From CAYOXD01 sp964407825 (lineage in GTDB: Bacteria > Desulfobacterota > Desulfobacteria > Desulfobacterales > JAFDDL01): 9,425 nt of DNA. The translations under genes and the position numbers were made by a program. Of the stretch, positions 1-7,486 are shown piece after piece. The notes beneath the pieces are model-generated. The model saw only the letters and a list, made by a program, of their open reading frames with translations. It searched no databases and was not told the origin of the DNA. The stretch covers positions 1 to 9,425 of the forward strand of contig CAYOXD010000110.1 of NCBI GenBank assembly GCA_964407825.1, written 5' to 3'. The first letter of the stretch is position 1. Each line of letters opens with the position of its first letter.

Positions 1-567
1 CGGCAGCCCGAAAAAGGCCGAATTGACCAGCTGAAGGATCTTGGCGGACATGCCCAGATCCTGGCCCACCACCTCGCCGATCTCCTTCATGGAAGGTTCA
101 TCGGAGGAGAGCATCCTGACGATCTCCAGATAGAGGCTGGGGAGGCTGGGAAGCGATTCCATACCGCTGATCAGGCCTTTGAGGCGCCGGTTTTTGAGGA
201 GGTTGCTCAGGGAGCAGGCCCGCCGCAGGGTATCCATCAGCACTTCCACTTCGCAGGGCTTGGAGAGAAACTGGTGGGCCGAGGTGACCGATCGCAGGGC
301 CATTTCCGGGTCCGAATACCCGGAAAGGATAATTCTGACGGTTTCCGGCCATCTGTCCTTGACCGCGGACAGGAAGCTGGCCCCATCCATATGGGGCATG
401 CGCATATCGCTGATGACGATATCCACCGGTGCGGCTTCCATCTGGGCCAGGCCCTTTTCGGCCTGGTCAAAAAAGTGCATTTCCCATTCACCGCGCATGG
501 GGCGAAGCATGCGTTTCAGACCAGAGAGCACGTTGATTTCATCGTCTATAAAAAGAATTCGCTTCAC
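1..567 (-). CDS. REC-HDOD response regulator (partial, C-terminus outside window)
   Basis: The 189 visible residues begin with a CheY-like receiver domain (about residues 2-120): acidic pair D8-D9, phosphoacceptor D54 in VISDMRMP, conserved Ser at 82 and Lys103 in SKPCE. From about residue 137 (LPSLPSLY) an HDOD domain begins, with the characteristic stretch DLGMSAKILQLVNSAFFGLP at 170-189, where the window ends. HDOD domains are HD-superfamily relatives that usually lack the metal-binding residues; receiver-HDOD proteins act as signalling outputs, but the target is not predictable here. The start is GTG at 567, preceded by GGAGG (575-579) seven bases upstream inside the previous gene. It overlaps the stop of the HD-GYP regulator by four bases (GTGA), so translation is probably coupled. 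The kinase upstream is the likely phosphate donor (inference from position). The reading frame is intact to the window edge. Confidence 0.9.
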   Translation of the reverse strand, partial: MKRILFIDDEINVLSGLKRMLRPMRGEWEMHFFDQAEKGLAQMEAAPVDIVISDMRMPHMDGASFLSAVKDRWPETVRIILSGYSDPEMALRSVTSAHQFLSKPCEVEVLMDTLRRACSLSNLLKNRRLKGLISGMESLPSLPSLYLEIVRMLSSDEPSMKEIGEVVGQDLGMSAKILQLVNSAFFGLP

Positions 568-1727
568 ACGGTATCCTCCGCCCTGACCTCACATGAGGGC
601 TCGGCTGAAGATGCTTCGTTATCGTCTGAGAACCTGACGCGGACCTCCCTGAAGGCATCCAGGACGTTCGTGAAGGCGTCGAAGACCTCGGGATCGAACC
701 GGCACCCCCCCATTTCTTCCATGATCTTCAAGGTCTTGTCCTCGGGGTAAGCCTCTTTGTAAGGGCGCTTCGAGCTCAACGCGTCATAGATGTCAGCGAG
801 GGAGACGATGCGTGCTTCCAGGGGAATCTCGTCCCCGGACAATCTTCTCGGGTATCCCCTCCCGTCCCATCGTTCATGATGGGATTCGGCGATGATCGCC
901 GCCATCTTCAAAAAGGGGTTGCTGTCGACCGTGCCCCCCAGGACGGTATAATCGGGTTCTTCAGGCGCCATGGCGTGAAAGAGCCGCGGCTGTTCCCTCA
1001 GAATGGTGGCGCCGATTTCGCAGTGCTTCTCCATAACGCTCCGCTCCAGATCGTTCAGGCGGCCCTTTTTTAACAGGATACCGTCCGGGATGCCGATCTT
1101 GCCGATATCGTGCAGGGGGCTGGTGACAAAGAGCTGCTCGCAGAACGCATGGGGGCACTTCAACTGCCGGGCGAGAATCCGGCTGAACCAGCCCACCCGG
1201 ACCACGTGATGCCCGGTGGTCTCATCCCGGTACTCCCCCGCCTTGGCCAGACGCCAGATGATGTCCAGGTGCGAATTCTCCAGCTCGAGGGTACGCTTCC
1301 GCACCTTATGTTCAAGCAGTTCGTTTTGTGCCTTGATCTCGTCCTGATAGGACTTTATCTGCAACATGTTGCGGATCCGGGCGGTCAGCTCCTCGGGCAT
1401 CACCGGCTTGGCGAGAAGATCCGTGGCGCCCTCATCCAGGGCCCGGCGCTTGAGGGCATGTTCGCTCGCACCCGTGACGATCGTCACCGGCACATCCCGC
1501 AGCCGCTCCGAGCTTCGCAGGGCACGGATCAGATCGAAACCGTCCTTTAGGTCCATCTTGAGATCGCTCACCACCGCATCCGGCGGATTGCTCTCCGCGA
1601 TTTCCAGGGCCTTATCCACACTCTCGGCAAAACTGGCGATCCAGTGCTTCCGCTCCCCGTGCAGCATTCGGCGATAGGCATCGAGCACCTGGGTATCGTC
1701 GTCTACAAACAAAACATGACGCTTCAT
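564..1727 (-). CDS. REC-HD-GYP response regulator (putative c-di-GMP phosphodiesterase)
   Basis: This 387-residue soluble protein has a receiver domain (1-122: D9-D10-D11, phosphoacceptor D55, Thr85, Lys107), a helical linker with coiled-coil character (125-152), and an HD-GYP domain (about 153-350). The family hydrolyses cyclic di-GMP to pGpG or GMP. Visible metal and catalytic residues are H174, H206-D207 with K210 (HDIGKIGIPD), H235, H283-H284 in HHERWDGRGYP, and D312 in SLADIYDAL, so activity is likely. Two oddities: the position four residues before H174, normally Glu in ETGxH, is T170; and about 22 extra residues lie between H235 and H283. The last ~40 residues are acidic and unassigned. 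The ATG at 1727 has GAGGT seven bases upstream. It follows the kinase by 85 bases with no terminator seen, and its end overlaps the next regulator by GTGA, so the three probably work as one signalling unit. Confidence 0.93.
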   Translation of the reverse strand: MKRHVLFVDDDTQVLDAYRRMLHGERKHWIASFAESVDKALEIAESNPPDAVVSDLKMDLKDGFDLIRALRSSERLRDVPVTIVTGASEHALKRRALDEGATDLLAKPVMPEELTARIRNMLQIKSYQDEIKAQNELLEHKVRKRTLELENSHLDIIWRLAKAGEYRDETTGHHVVRVGWFSRILARQLKCPHAFCEQLFVTSPLHDIGKIGIPDGILLKKGRLNDLERSVMEKHCEIGATILREQPRLFHAMAPEEPDYTVLGGTVDSNPFLKMAAIIAESHHERWDGRGYPRRLSGDEIPLEARIVSLADIYDALSSKRPYKEAYPEDKTLKIMEEMGGCRFDPEVFDAFTNVLDAFREVRVRFSDDNEASSAEPSCEVRAEDTV

Positions 1728-1812
1728 TGCGCTGACCTCGCTTCCTTAGCGATTTAAATTAGCACCCTTTGGTCTCGGAACGCAACAACTCCTGATCGAA
1801 ATCCGAAAGCTC

Positions 1813-4143
1813 TCAGGCCCCGGTAGGGGTCAGGGGCAGCCGGATGATAAAATCGGTGCTCTTTCCTACTTCGGATTCCACTTCCAGGGTGCCTTTGTGC
1901 TGCTCCACCACCACCGAGTAGGCGATGGACAATCCCTGTCCCGTTCCCTTTCCGATGGGCTTGGTGGTAAAGAAGGGATCGAATATTCGCGTCCGCAGCT
2001 CTTCCGGGATCCCCCCGCCCGAATCACCGATCCGGATCTCCATCCACCCGTCCAGGGAACGGGTCGAAATCCGGATGGTCCCCTTTTCCGCCGGCGATGG
2101 GCCGAGCTTTTCGGCGATGGCCTGGGCCGCATTGACGATAATGTTGAGCAGCACCTGATTGAGCGGTCCCGGGAAGCAGGGCACCAGGGGCCGGGAGGGG
2201 TCTAGGGCCGTTTCGATGGTGGAAACGTACTTCCATTCATTTCGGCTCACGGTAATGGTACTGTCAATGGCCTTGTTGATATCCAGGGGGACCAGCTCAT
2301 TTCCCGCGGGGTGTGAAAAATCTTTCATGGCCCGGACGATTTTCGTGACCCGGGCGATGCCCTCCTGGGAGCCGCTGATGGCGCCGGGAATCTCCTCCCT
2401 GAGAAACGCCATGTCGCTGTCCTCGATCAGGGCATCGAGTGCGCCGAGGGTGTCCCGGGAGACGGCGCCATTTTTCAATTCGGCCAGCAGGGAATCATAC
2501 TTGTTGAGAACCGACAGCAGGTCCGTGAAGGCGGTATCGAGGAACCGGGCATTATCACTGATGAACTGCATGGGCGTATTGATTTCGTGGGCGATGCCGG
2601 CCGCCAGCTGGCCGATGGACTCCAGCTTCTGGGCCTGGCGCAGCTGCTGCTCCACCTGGTACTGACGGCTGATATCCTCAACGACTTCGATGGCGGCCAC
2701 CAGATTTCCCGCGCGGTCGGTGATGGGGGAGGCGATGATTCGGAATTTCCGGACCCCCTGATCATTGGGGATGTCCAGGACCGCCTCATGAATGCCGCCA
2801 TCCTGGAGGCATTGTACGGTCGGGCAGCTCCGGCAGCTGTGCTTGCTGGGCGAATGTTTGAAAACCTCATAGCAGATGGGCCTGTCACCGGCTTGAACGC
2901 GGGGATGCCATTTTCTCATCTGCCCGTTCATTTCCAGCACCCGCATGTCCGGTCCGATGAGGGCCACCCCCAGCCCGATGCTTTCCACGATCCGGCGAAA
3001 CTTCTCCTCGGATTCGCGCAGGGTCTCCTCGACCCGCTTCAGTTCGCTGATGTCCAGGAAACTCTCGATGAGCAGCCGTTTTCCGTTGATGGTGGTGCAC
3101 GCCACATTCTTCAATATGGGGATCCGCTGACCGACGGCGTTGATCAGCACCCATTCGGCGTGATCGATACCCTTTCCGGAGTCCAATACCGGACACTGCC
3201 CCTCCTTCGTTGGGCAGAATACCTCCTTGCATGTCTTCCCGACGACCGCCTCCTTCGGGCTTCCGATTGTTTCGAGCGCATAGGGGTTGGCGACCACGAT
3301 CTCCCGGGTCTCCTTATCGATGACCAGCACGCCAGTAGGAACGGAATCGAGGATGATGGCCAGGCGCAGCTGGCTCTCCTGAAGCTCCCGCTGCGTCTCC
3401 CGCAGGTCGGTGATGTCGCGACCGTGAAACAACCAGCCCCGGTGACGGTCCGCTTTGTCGTTCAGGGTCCTGACGTCAAACGCGATCGTCCGGCCCAAAA
3501 ACGGTCGCTCCAGCATGAAGTGGCCATCGGTCGCTGATTTCGCTAAGAACGGACAACTGCTGAGACGGTGATCCTCAGGGTCGCACAGGACCTCATGGAT
3601 GTGCCGGCCGCTAAGCTGCGCCGCATCGGTTCCGGTCAGGCGACTCATGGTTTGATTGCACCGAACCACCTTCAAATACGGGTCCGCGCTGATCATGAGA
3701 TCGGGGAAGGCATCCAGCAGGGAGATGAGCTCATCGTTCACCCGTTTGACCTTGCCGAGGCGCTCCTGGCCCTGTTTGAAGCTGTGGGCGCGCGCGATGG
3801 CCCGGATGAGAAGTTCCCCTGGCGGGGGCTTTTCCAGAAAATCATAGGCTCCGTCCCTGACGGCCCTCACGGCCTGCCCGGTATCCCCAGGACCGGTCAG
3901 GGCGATGGGGATGGCATCGAATCCGGCCGCCCCAAAGCCTTTCAAAAACGCCTCCCCGCCCGTGGCCGGCATGTCCAGATCCACCAGCACGACGTCGAAT
4001 TCGGCCGCATTCAGGCGTTCAGCCGCCTCCCGGATATCCTGAACCTGGATCGGGGCACACTCGGCGGAAGCCAGCGTCAATGACAACGTGCTCAGCAGGT
4101 GCGAATCAGCGCCCACCATCAGTATCCGGGGCTTTTCGGCCAC
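1813..4143 (-). CDS. hybrid sensor histidine kinase, REC-PAS-PAS-PAS-HisKA-HATPase
   Basis: This 776-residue protein has no transmembrane segment or signal peptide, so it should be cytoplasmic. It has an N-terminal receiver (about 1-120, D55 in LVDLDMP, K105), three PAS domains (about 138-248, 258-370, 380-492), a dimerisation/phosphoacceptor domain with H519 in LAAGIAHEINTPMQ, and a GHKL ATPase domain with N box (N671 in NIIVNAAQA), G1 box DSGGG (707-711), FDPFFTTK (721-728) and G2 box GKGTGQGLS (731-739). About 80 residues separate H519 from KIVRAMKDFSHP, a longer helical hairpin than in minimal HisKA domains. All catalytic boxes look intact. Each PAS carries Cys near an EV(L/F) motif followed by Cys-Pro: C187/C197, C305/C310/C317, and C424/C437/C440/C445. 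The start is GTG at 4143 with AAGGAG about seven bases upstream; an in-frame Met occurs at residue 9 but would clip the receiver. The N-terminal receiver suggests it is itself a phosphorelay target. The two downstream regulators are its likely partners (inference). Confidence 0.93.
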   Translation of the reverse strand: MAEKPRILMVGADSHLLSTLSLTLASAECAPIQVQDIREAAERLNAAEFDVVLVDLDMPATGGEAFLKGFGAAGFDAIPIALTGPGDTGQAVRAVRDGAYDFLEKPPPGELLIRAIARAHSFKQGQERLGKVKRVNDELISLLDAFPDLMISADPYLKVVRCNQTMSRLTGTDAAQLSGRHIHEVLCDPEDHRLSSCPFLAKSATDGHFMLERPFLGRTIAFDVRTLNDKADRHRGWLFHGRDITDLRETQRELQESQLRLAIILDSVPTGVLVIDKETREIVVANPYALETIGSPKEAVVGKTCKEVFCPTKEGQCPVLDSGKGIDHAEWVLINAVGQRIPILKNVACTTINGKRLLIESFLDISELKRVEETLRESEEKFRRIVESIGLGVALIGPDMRVLEMNGQMRKWHPRVQAGDRPICYEVFKHSPSKHSCRSCPTVQCLQDGGIHEAVLDIPNDQGVRKFRIIASPITDRAGNLVAAIEVVEDISRQYQVEQQLRQAQKLESIGQLAAGIAHEINTPMQFISDNARFLDTAFTDLLSVLNKYDSLLAELKNGAVSRDTLGALDALIEDSDMAFLREEIPGAISGSQEGIARVTKIVRAMKDFSHPAGNELVPLDINKAIDSTITVSRNEWKYVSTIETALDPSRPLVPCFPGPLNQVLLNIIVNAAQAIAEKLGPSPAEKGTIRISTRSLDGWMEIRIGDSGGGIPEELRTRIFDPFFTTKPIGKGTGQGLSIAYSVVVEQHKGTLEVESEVGKSTDFIIRLPLTPTGA

Positions 4144-4177
4144 CCGAGACTCCTTTCAATTACAAACGGTTTCCCAT

Positions 4178-4198
4178 GACACAGCGAAAGCATGTGAC
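4178..4198 (-). other. imperfect hairpin in the gap between hydratase and kinase genes
   Basis: The 123-base gap between the hydratase stop and the kinase GTG holds an imperfect inverted repeat: arms GTCACA and TGTGTC (one T-T mismatch) with an inner GC/GC pair closing a TTTC loop and one bulged base. No T-tract follows in the direction of transcription, so it is not a typical intrinsic terminator. I see no convincing promoter for the kinase in this gap; a TGTAAT box lies just upstream of the ribosome binding site but has no partner box. Read-through from the metabolic genes is therefore possible. Confidence 0.25.
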
Positions 4199-4266
4199 CC
4201 TTCTCATGGCCGCTAAGGATTGTTTTCGGAAAGATCGGGGATTTTCTTGAGGAACGCTCGGTCCTT

Positions 4267-5049
4267 TCAGTTTCCCCGGTACCGGGGTTTCCGCTTTTCG
4301 CGGAAGGCCGCCAGGCCCTCCTGACGGTCATGGGTGGGAATGGTAACCCAGTATGACTTTGATTCAATGGCAAGACCGGTTTGAAGATCCGTCTGCGATC
4401 CGTGATGGATGGCGTACTTGGCCTGCTCCACGGCCACGGGACCGTTGCCGCAGATCATATTCGCCATTTTCTGGCATTCGTCCAGGAGCCGGGCCTTGGG
4501 GAACACATGGTTTACGAGCCCCATGGCATGGGCCTCCGCGGCATCGATCCTGCGTCCGGTAAAGATGAGCTCCTTGGCCTTTGCCATCCCCACCAGCCTA
4601 GGCAGACGCTGGGTGCCGCCAGCGCCGGGGATGATCGCCAGCCGGGTTTCGGTCAGCCCCAGGGAGGCCTCCTGCGCGGCCATTCGAATATCGGCCGCAA
4701 GGGCCAATTCCAGTCCGCCGCCGAGGGCGACGCCGTTGATGGCGGCGATTACCGGTTTGCCGAGAGACTCGATGGCGGAGAAAAGGGCGCCGATGGTGAA
4801 GAGGAATTCCTTGACCTGCACCTCCCCCATCGTGGCGCGCTCCTTCAGATCGGCCCCCGCGCAAAAGGCCTTTTCGCCGGCGCCGGTGATCACGATCACC
4901 CGGATCTCCGGACGAAATCGCACGGATTCGATGTGCCCCCCCAGCGCATGGAGCTGAGCGAAATTAAAGGCGTTCATCACCTCCGGCCGGTTCAAGGTCA
5001 GCACGAGGATCGCGCCCCGCTCCCGTGCCAGCACAACGGGCTCGTCCAT
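4267..5049 (-). CDS. enoyl-CoA hydratase/isomerase family protein, AUH/LiuC-like
   Basis: This 260-residue crotonase-fold enzyme should add water across the double bond of an enoyl-CoA. The oxyanion-hole segments are FCAGADLKE (62-70) and NGVALGGGLELALAADIR (105-122). Both catalytic glutamates of the hydratases are present: E114 (GGLE) and E134 (LTETR), 20 residues apart as in the mitochondrial enzyme, followed by IIPGAGGTQRLPRLVG. The C-terminus (TGLAIES..Y..TIPTHDRQEGLAAF and EKRKPRYRGN) closely recalls methylglutaconyl-CoA hydratase (AUH/LiuC), though that tail also occurs in other hydratases. The ATG at 5049 is chosen because AAGGAGGT (5056-5063) sits just upstream of it; an in-frame ATG at 5091 would add 14 residues but has no ribosome binding site and would run through a hairpin. 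It is the last gene of the acyl-CoA cluster, 66 bases after the dehydrogenase. Substrate is inferred only. Confidence 0.93.
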   Translation of the reverse strand: MDEPVVLARERGAILVLTLNRPEVMNAFNFAQLHALGGHIESVRFRPEIRVIVITGAGEKAFCAGADLKERATMGEVQVKEFLFTIGALFSAIESLGKPVIAAINGVALGGGLELALAADIRMAAQEASLGLTETRLAIIPGAGGTQRLPRLVGMAKAKELIFTGRRIDAAEAHAMGLVNHVFPKARLLDECQKMANMICGNGPVAVEQAKYAIHHGSQTDLQTGLAIESKSYWVTIPTHDRQEGLAAFREKRKPRYRGN

Positions 5050-5055
5050 GGTCTC

Positions 5056-5080
5056 ACCTCCTTTTCCGGCGCAGCCGGAA
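5056..5080 (-). promoter_or_regulatory. strong ribosome binding site abutting a perfect 7-bp hairpin
   Basis: Reading on the minus strand, a perfect stem TTCCGGC-TGC-GCCGGAA (5080-5064) is followed with no gap by AAGGAGGT (5063-5056), then six bases to the hydratase ATG at 5049. There is no T-tract on either strand after the stem, so it is not an intrinsic terminator. A hairpin at this spot could protect the processed message end or keep the ribosome binding site unpaired; this is inference. It also decides the start codon of the hydratase. Confidence 0.6.
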
Positions 5081-5115
5081 TTCATGTCCAACGGGAAGGG
5101 CCCCTGCCCTGTCGC

Positions 5116-6264
5116 CTACAGCCCCAAATCCCGTGCGATCACCAGCCGCTGGATTTCCGAGGAGCCCTCGCCGATATCCAGCAATTTCTGATCCCTGTAG
5201 AAGCGCTCCACGCCGTACTCCTTCATCAGCCCGTAGCCCCCGTGGATCTGCACGGCGTGGTTGGCCACCCGCCCCATCATTTCGGAGCAGTAGACCTTGG
5301 CCATGGCCGCCTCCTTTGAAAAGGGACGGTGCTGGTCCTTGAGCCAGCAGGCCTTGTAGAGCAGGTTGCGGCCGCACTCGATCTCCATGGCGCAGTCGGC
5401 CAGCTTGAAGGACACAGCCTGGAACTTGCCGATGGGCTGTCCGAACTGATTGCGGGTCCGGGCGTACTTCAGGGCCAGCTCGAAGGCTCCCTGGGCGCCG
5501 CCGAGCCCCATGGCCGCCAGGGACAGCCGCCCGCTGTCCAGGGTCTGGAGCATCTGGTGGAACCCGTCTCCCCTGTCCCCGAGCATATTCTCCTCCGGAA
5601 TCCGGACATTGTCAAAGTATAACAGCGCCGTGTTGGAGGCGCGCCACATCATTTTCCCGTGCATGGGAACGGCTTTGAACCCGGGGGTGCCGGTTTCCAC
5701 CAGAAAGCAGGAATACTCCGGCTTGCCGTTATCCCGCACGCCGGTAACGGCCTGGACCGTCACCCCGAGGGACAGCTCGCAGGCGGCATTGGTGATGAAG
5801 ATCTTGGAGCCGTTGAGCACCCAGTGATCGCCGTCCAGCGCTGCGGTGGTACGCGTACCGCCCGCGTCGGAGCCGGCCTCCGGCTCGGTGAGACCGAAAC
5901 CCCAGAGCGCCTCGCCCGAGCAAAGGCGCGGCAGGTACTTTTGCTTCTGGGCCTCGGTGCCGAACTGGTAGATGGGACCGAGACCGATGGAGTTGCCGGC
6001 CGCGACCGTGGCGGCCTGGGAGCCGTCCACCCGGGCCAGCTCCTCCACGGCGATGATATAGGACAGATAATCCGTGTCTTGCCCGCCAAAGCCTTCCGGG
6101 ACGAACATGCCGAAAAGGCCGATCTTTCCCATCTTCCGGGTGAGCTGCGCCGAGAAGGTCTCGGTCTCATCGAGTTGGGCCGCCACCGGCGCGATCTGCG
6201 CCTGGGCGAACCGGCGCACTTCCTTTCGGATCATTTCCTGGGCCTTGGTCAAATCGAAATCCAT
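5116..6264 (-). CDS. acyl-CoA dehydrogenase, short-chain/general type
   Basis: This 382-residue flavoenzyme is full length for the family and should oxidise an acyl-CoA to the 2,3-enoyl-CoA, passing electrons to ETF (no ETF genes are in the window). Visible family motifs: FGLTEPEAGSD (123-133) and NGSKIFITNA (151-160) around the flavin and substrate, RNQFGQPIGKFQ (271-282), and the C-terminal QIHGGYG (339-345) and IGEGSSEIQR (364-373). E366 is at the catalytic-base position of medium/short-chain and glutaryl-CoA dehydrogenases. In isovaleryl-CoA dehydrogenase that position is not Glu and the base sits in a LDLER-like helix; here the matching stretch is LDSGR with G245. So a straight- or alpha-branched short acyl-CoA is more likely than isovaleryl-CoA, but the substrate is unproven. 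The ATG at 6264 follows GGAGG by five bases, and 33 bases separate it from the lyase-like gene. Confidence 0.94.
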   Translation of the reverse strand: MDFDLTKAQEMIRKEVRRFAQAQIAPVAAQLDETETFSAQLTRKMGKIGLFGMFVPEGFGGQDTDYLSYIIAVEELARVDGSQAATVAAGNSIGLGPIYQFGTEAQKQKYLPRLCSGEALWGFGLTEPEAGSDAGGTRTTAALDGDHWVLNGSKIFITNAACELSLGVTVQAVTGVRDNGKPEYSCFLVETGTPGFKAVPMHGKMMWRASNTALLYFDNVRIPEENMLGDRGDGFHQMLQTLDSGRLSLAAMGLGGAQGAFELALKYARTRNQFGQPIGKFQAVSFKLADCAMEIECGRNLLYKACWLKDQHRPFSKEAAMAKVYCSEMMGRVANHAVQIHGGYGLMKEYGVERFYRDQKLLDIGEGSSEIQRLVIARDLGL

Positions 6265-6297
6265 GCATGCCTCCAGAGGATAGGTGTTGGCGGTTGC

Positions 6298-7455
6298 CTA
6301 ATAGCCGGAAGGCTTCACAAGCTCCTTCCAATCGCCCGGGTACCGCTGCGCCGAAGATTCGCCCCGGCTCTTTTTTCGTTCGGCGAGCCCGGGACGGGCG
6401 AATTTCAGGTGCCCGGCGCGCTGGGTCCTGCCGTTGACGACGGCCTCGGAGCGCAGCCGGTCGCCCACGGTTCTTTCCATCTGTTTCCCGAGCCACAGGA
6501 CCCGGTCCACGTCATAGCCGTGCGCGATCCCCATCTCGTCGATCTGGACCAGGGTATCTTCGAGACAGACCAGCCCCACGAAGCGCGGATCCTCGTAATA
6601 ATACTCCCCCAGGCCCTTGATGGGGCGGTCGTCCATGAAGTTGGCGGGCTGCCCCCCCAGTCCGCCCAGGGTGCACTCGAACCGTGTGATGCCGGCCTGT
6701 AGCGCCGCCAGCACCGAGGCCGAGGCTACCCGCTTGGTTTCATGGAAGTGGGCGATGTGCCGCTCCGGGTCCGGCATGGCATCGAGCACCAAGGAAAAAT
6801 AGCGGTACACCTCCGGGGCCGAAGCGCTGCCGTCATGGTCTGCGTGCTCCACGTCAAAGGCACCGATCTCGAACCAGCGCCGGGCGAATTCGATGGCCTC
6901 GCCGATGTCGGTGGCACCGGAGATGGGGCTTCCCCAGATGGTGCTCACCGTGCCGCACATCTTCAGCCCCGCGTCGTTGGCCTTGCGGGTGGCACGCCGC
7001 GCCTCCTCCCAGTACTCGGGAAGGGTGCAGCCGGTCTCGGCATAGTGGTGCGCCTCGTCCGTGGAGGTCAGCATGAGCACCCGGTCCGGTCCGATGCCTC
7101 TTTCTTTCAAGGCGATGGCCCGGTCCACGGCCTTTTCCCGGACCGTGACGGCGGTGATGACAACCTCCCCCGGATCGATGCCGGCCCTGTCGCACCGGCG
7201 CCTGAAGCGATCGCTCCGAAGATGGGCCAGGACCTCCTCCGCGTCGCGGAACTGGGGCATGAGGTAGGGGTTTCCAAGGTTCGTGACCTCGATGTGCTTG
7301 CATCCCGCCAGGATGAGCTGCTCCGCGTAAAACTTTTTCGCCTCCGTGGAGACGAATCTTTCCAGGTGCTGAAAGCCGTCCCGGACGGTGATGTCGGAAA
7401 GGGTGACCCTCTTTGGCATCCGGGGAAAGAGTTTCCAGTAGTCGTATTGGCTCAT
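6298..7455 (-). CDS. HMG-CoA lyase-like DRE-TIM metallolyase, atypical active site
   Basis: This 385-residue protein belongs to the HMGL-like/pyruvate carboxyltransferase TIM-barrel family. The start of the barrel carries the Arg-Asp pair (R25-D26 in ITVRDGFQ), the Glu of strand 2 is E56 (HIEVTNLGNPYLMPQF, compare HMG-CoA lyase IEATSFVSPKWVPQM), and the metal-binding HxH is H236-F-H238 (AHFHET), so divalent metal binding looks intact. The catalytic loop differs: HMG-CoA lyase has GLGGCP, here GLGGQP with Q269 in place of Cys; the Asn of the GNxATED segment is replaced (GLVCLED, 294-300); and the loop is about 17 residues longer, including EYYYEDP. A basic C-terminal tail (about 345-385) makes it longer than the usual ~300 residues. 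It should be a lyase or condensing enzyme acting on an acyl-CoA or oxo acid, but calling it HMG-CoA lyase is unsafe. The ATG at 7455 has GGGAGGT about five bases upstream. Confidence 0.85.
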   Translation of the reverse strand: MSQYDYWKLFPRMPKRVTLSDITVRDGFQHLERFVSTEAKKFYAEQLILAGCKHIEVTNLGNPYLMPQFRDAEEVLAHLRSDRFRRRCDRAGIDPGEVVITAVTVREKAVDRAIALKERGIGPDRVLMLTSTDEAHHYAETGCTLPEYWEEARRATRKANDAGLKMCGTVSTIWGSPISGATDIGEAIEFARRWFEIGAFDVEHADHDGSASAPEVYRYFSLVLDAMPDPERHIAHFHETKRVASASVLAALQAGITRFECTLGGLGGQPANFMDDRPIKGLGEYYYEDPRFVGLVCLEDTLVQIDEMGIAHGYDVDRVLWLGKQMERTVGDRLRSEAVVNGRTQRAGHLKFARPGLAERKKSRGESSAQRYPGDWKELVKPSGY

Positions 7456-7486
7456 GTGACACCTCCCTTAAAGCGGGGGGCAATGA

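Noticed and set aside
2587..3537. Long plus-strand open frame (316 codons) opposite the histidine kinase
   Set aside because: It is fully antisense to a gene with clear kinase motifs, has no recognisable domain, and such frames are expected opposite GC-rich coding DNA.
4119..4373. Short minus-strand frame (84 codons) bridging the hydratase end and kinase start
   Set aside because: It overlaps both real genes in other frames and shows no motif.
4267..5091. Longer version of the hydratase starting at 5091
   Set aside because: No ribosome binding site precedes that ATG, the extra codons run through a perfect hairpin, and a very strong site directs initiation at 5049.
4381..5319. Plus-strand open frame (312 codons) opposite the hydratase and the end of the dehydrogenase
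   Set aside because: Shadow of the minus-strand genes; no motif and no convincing ribosome binding site.
5659..6702. Long plus-strand open frame (347 codons) opposite the dehydrogenase and lyase-like genes
   Set aside because: It spans two well-supported genes on the other strand, shows no family motif and reads as low-complexity antisense translation.
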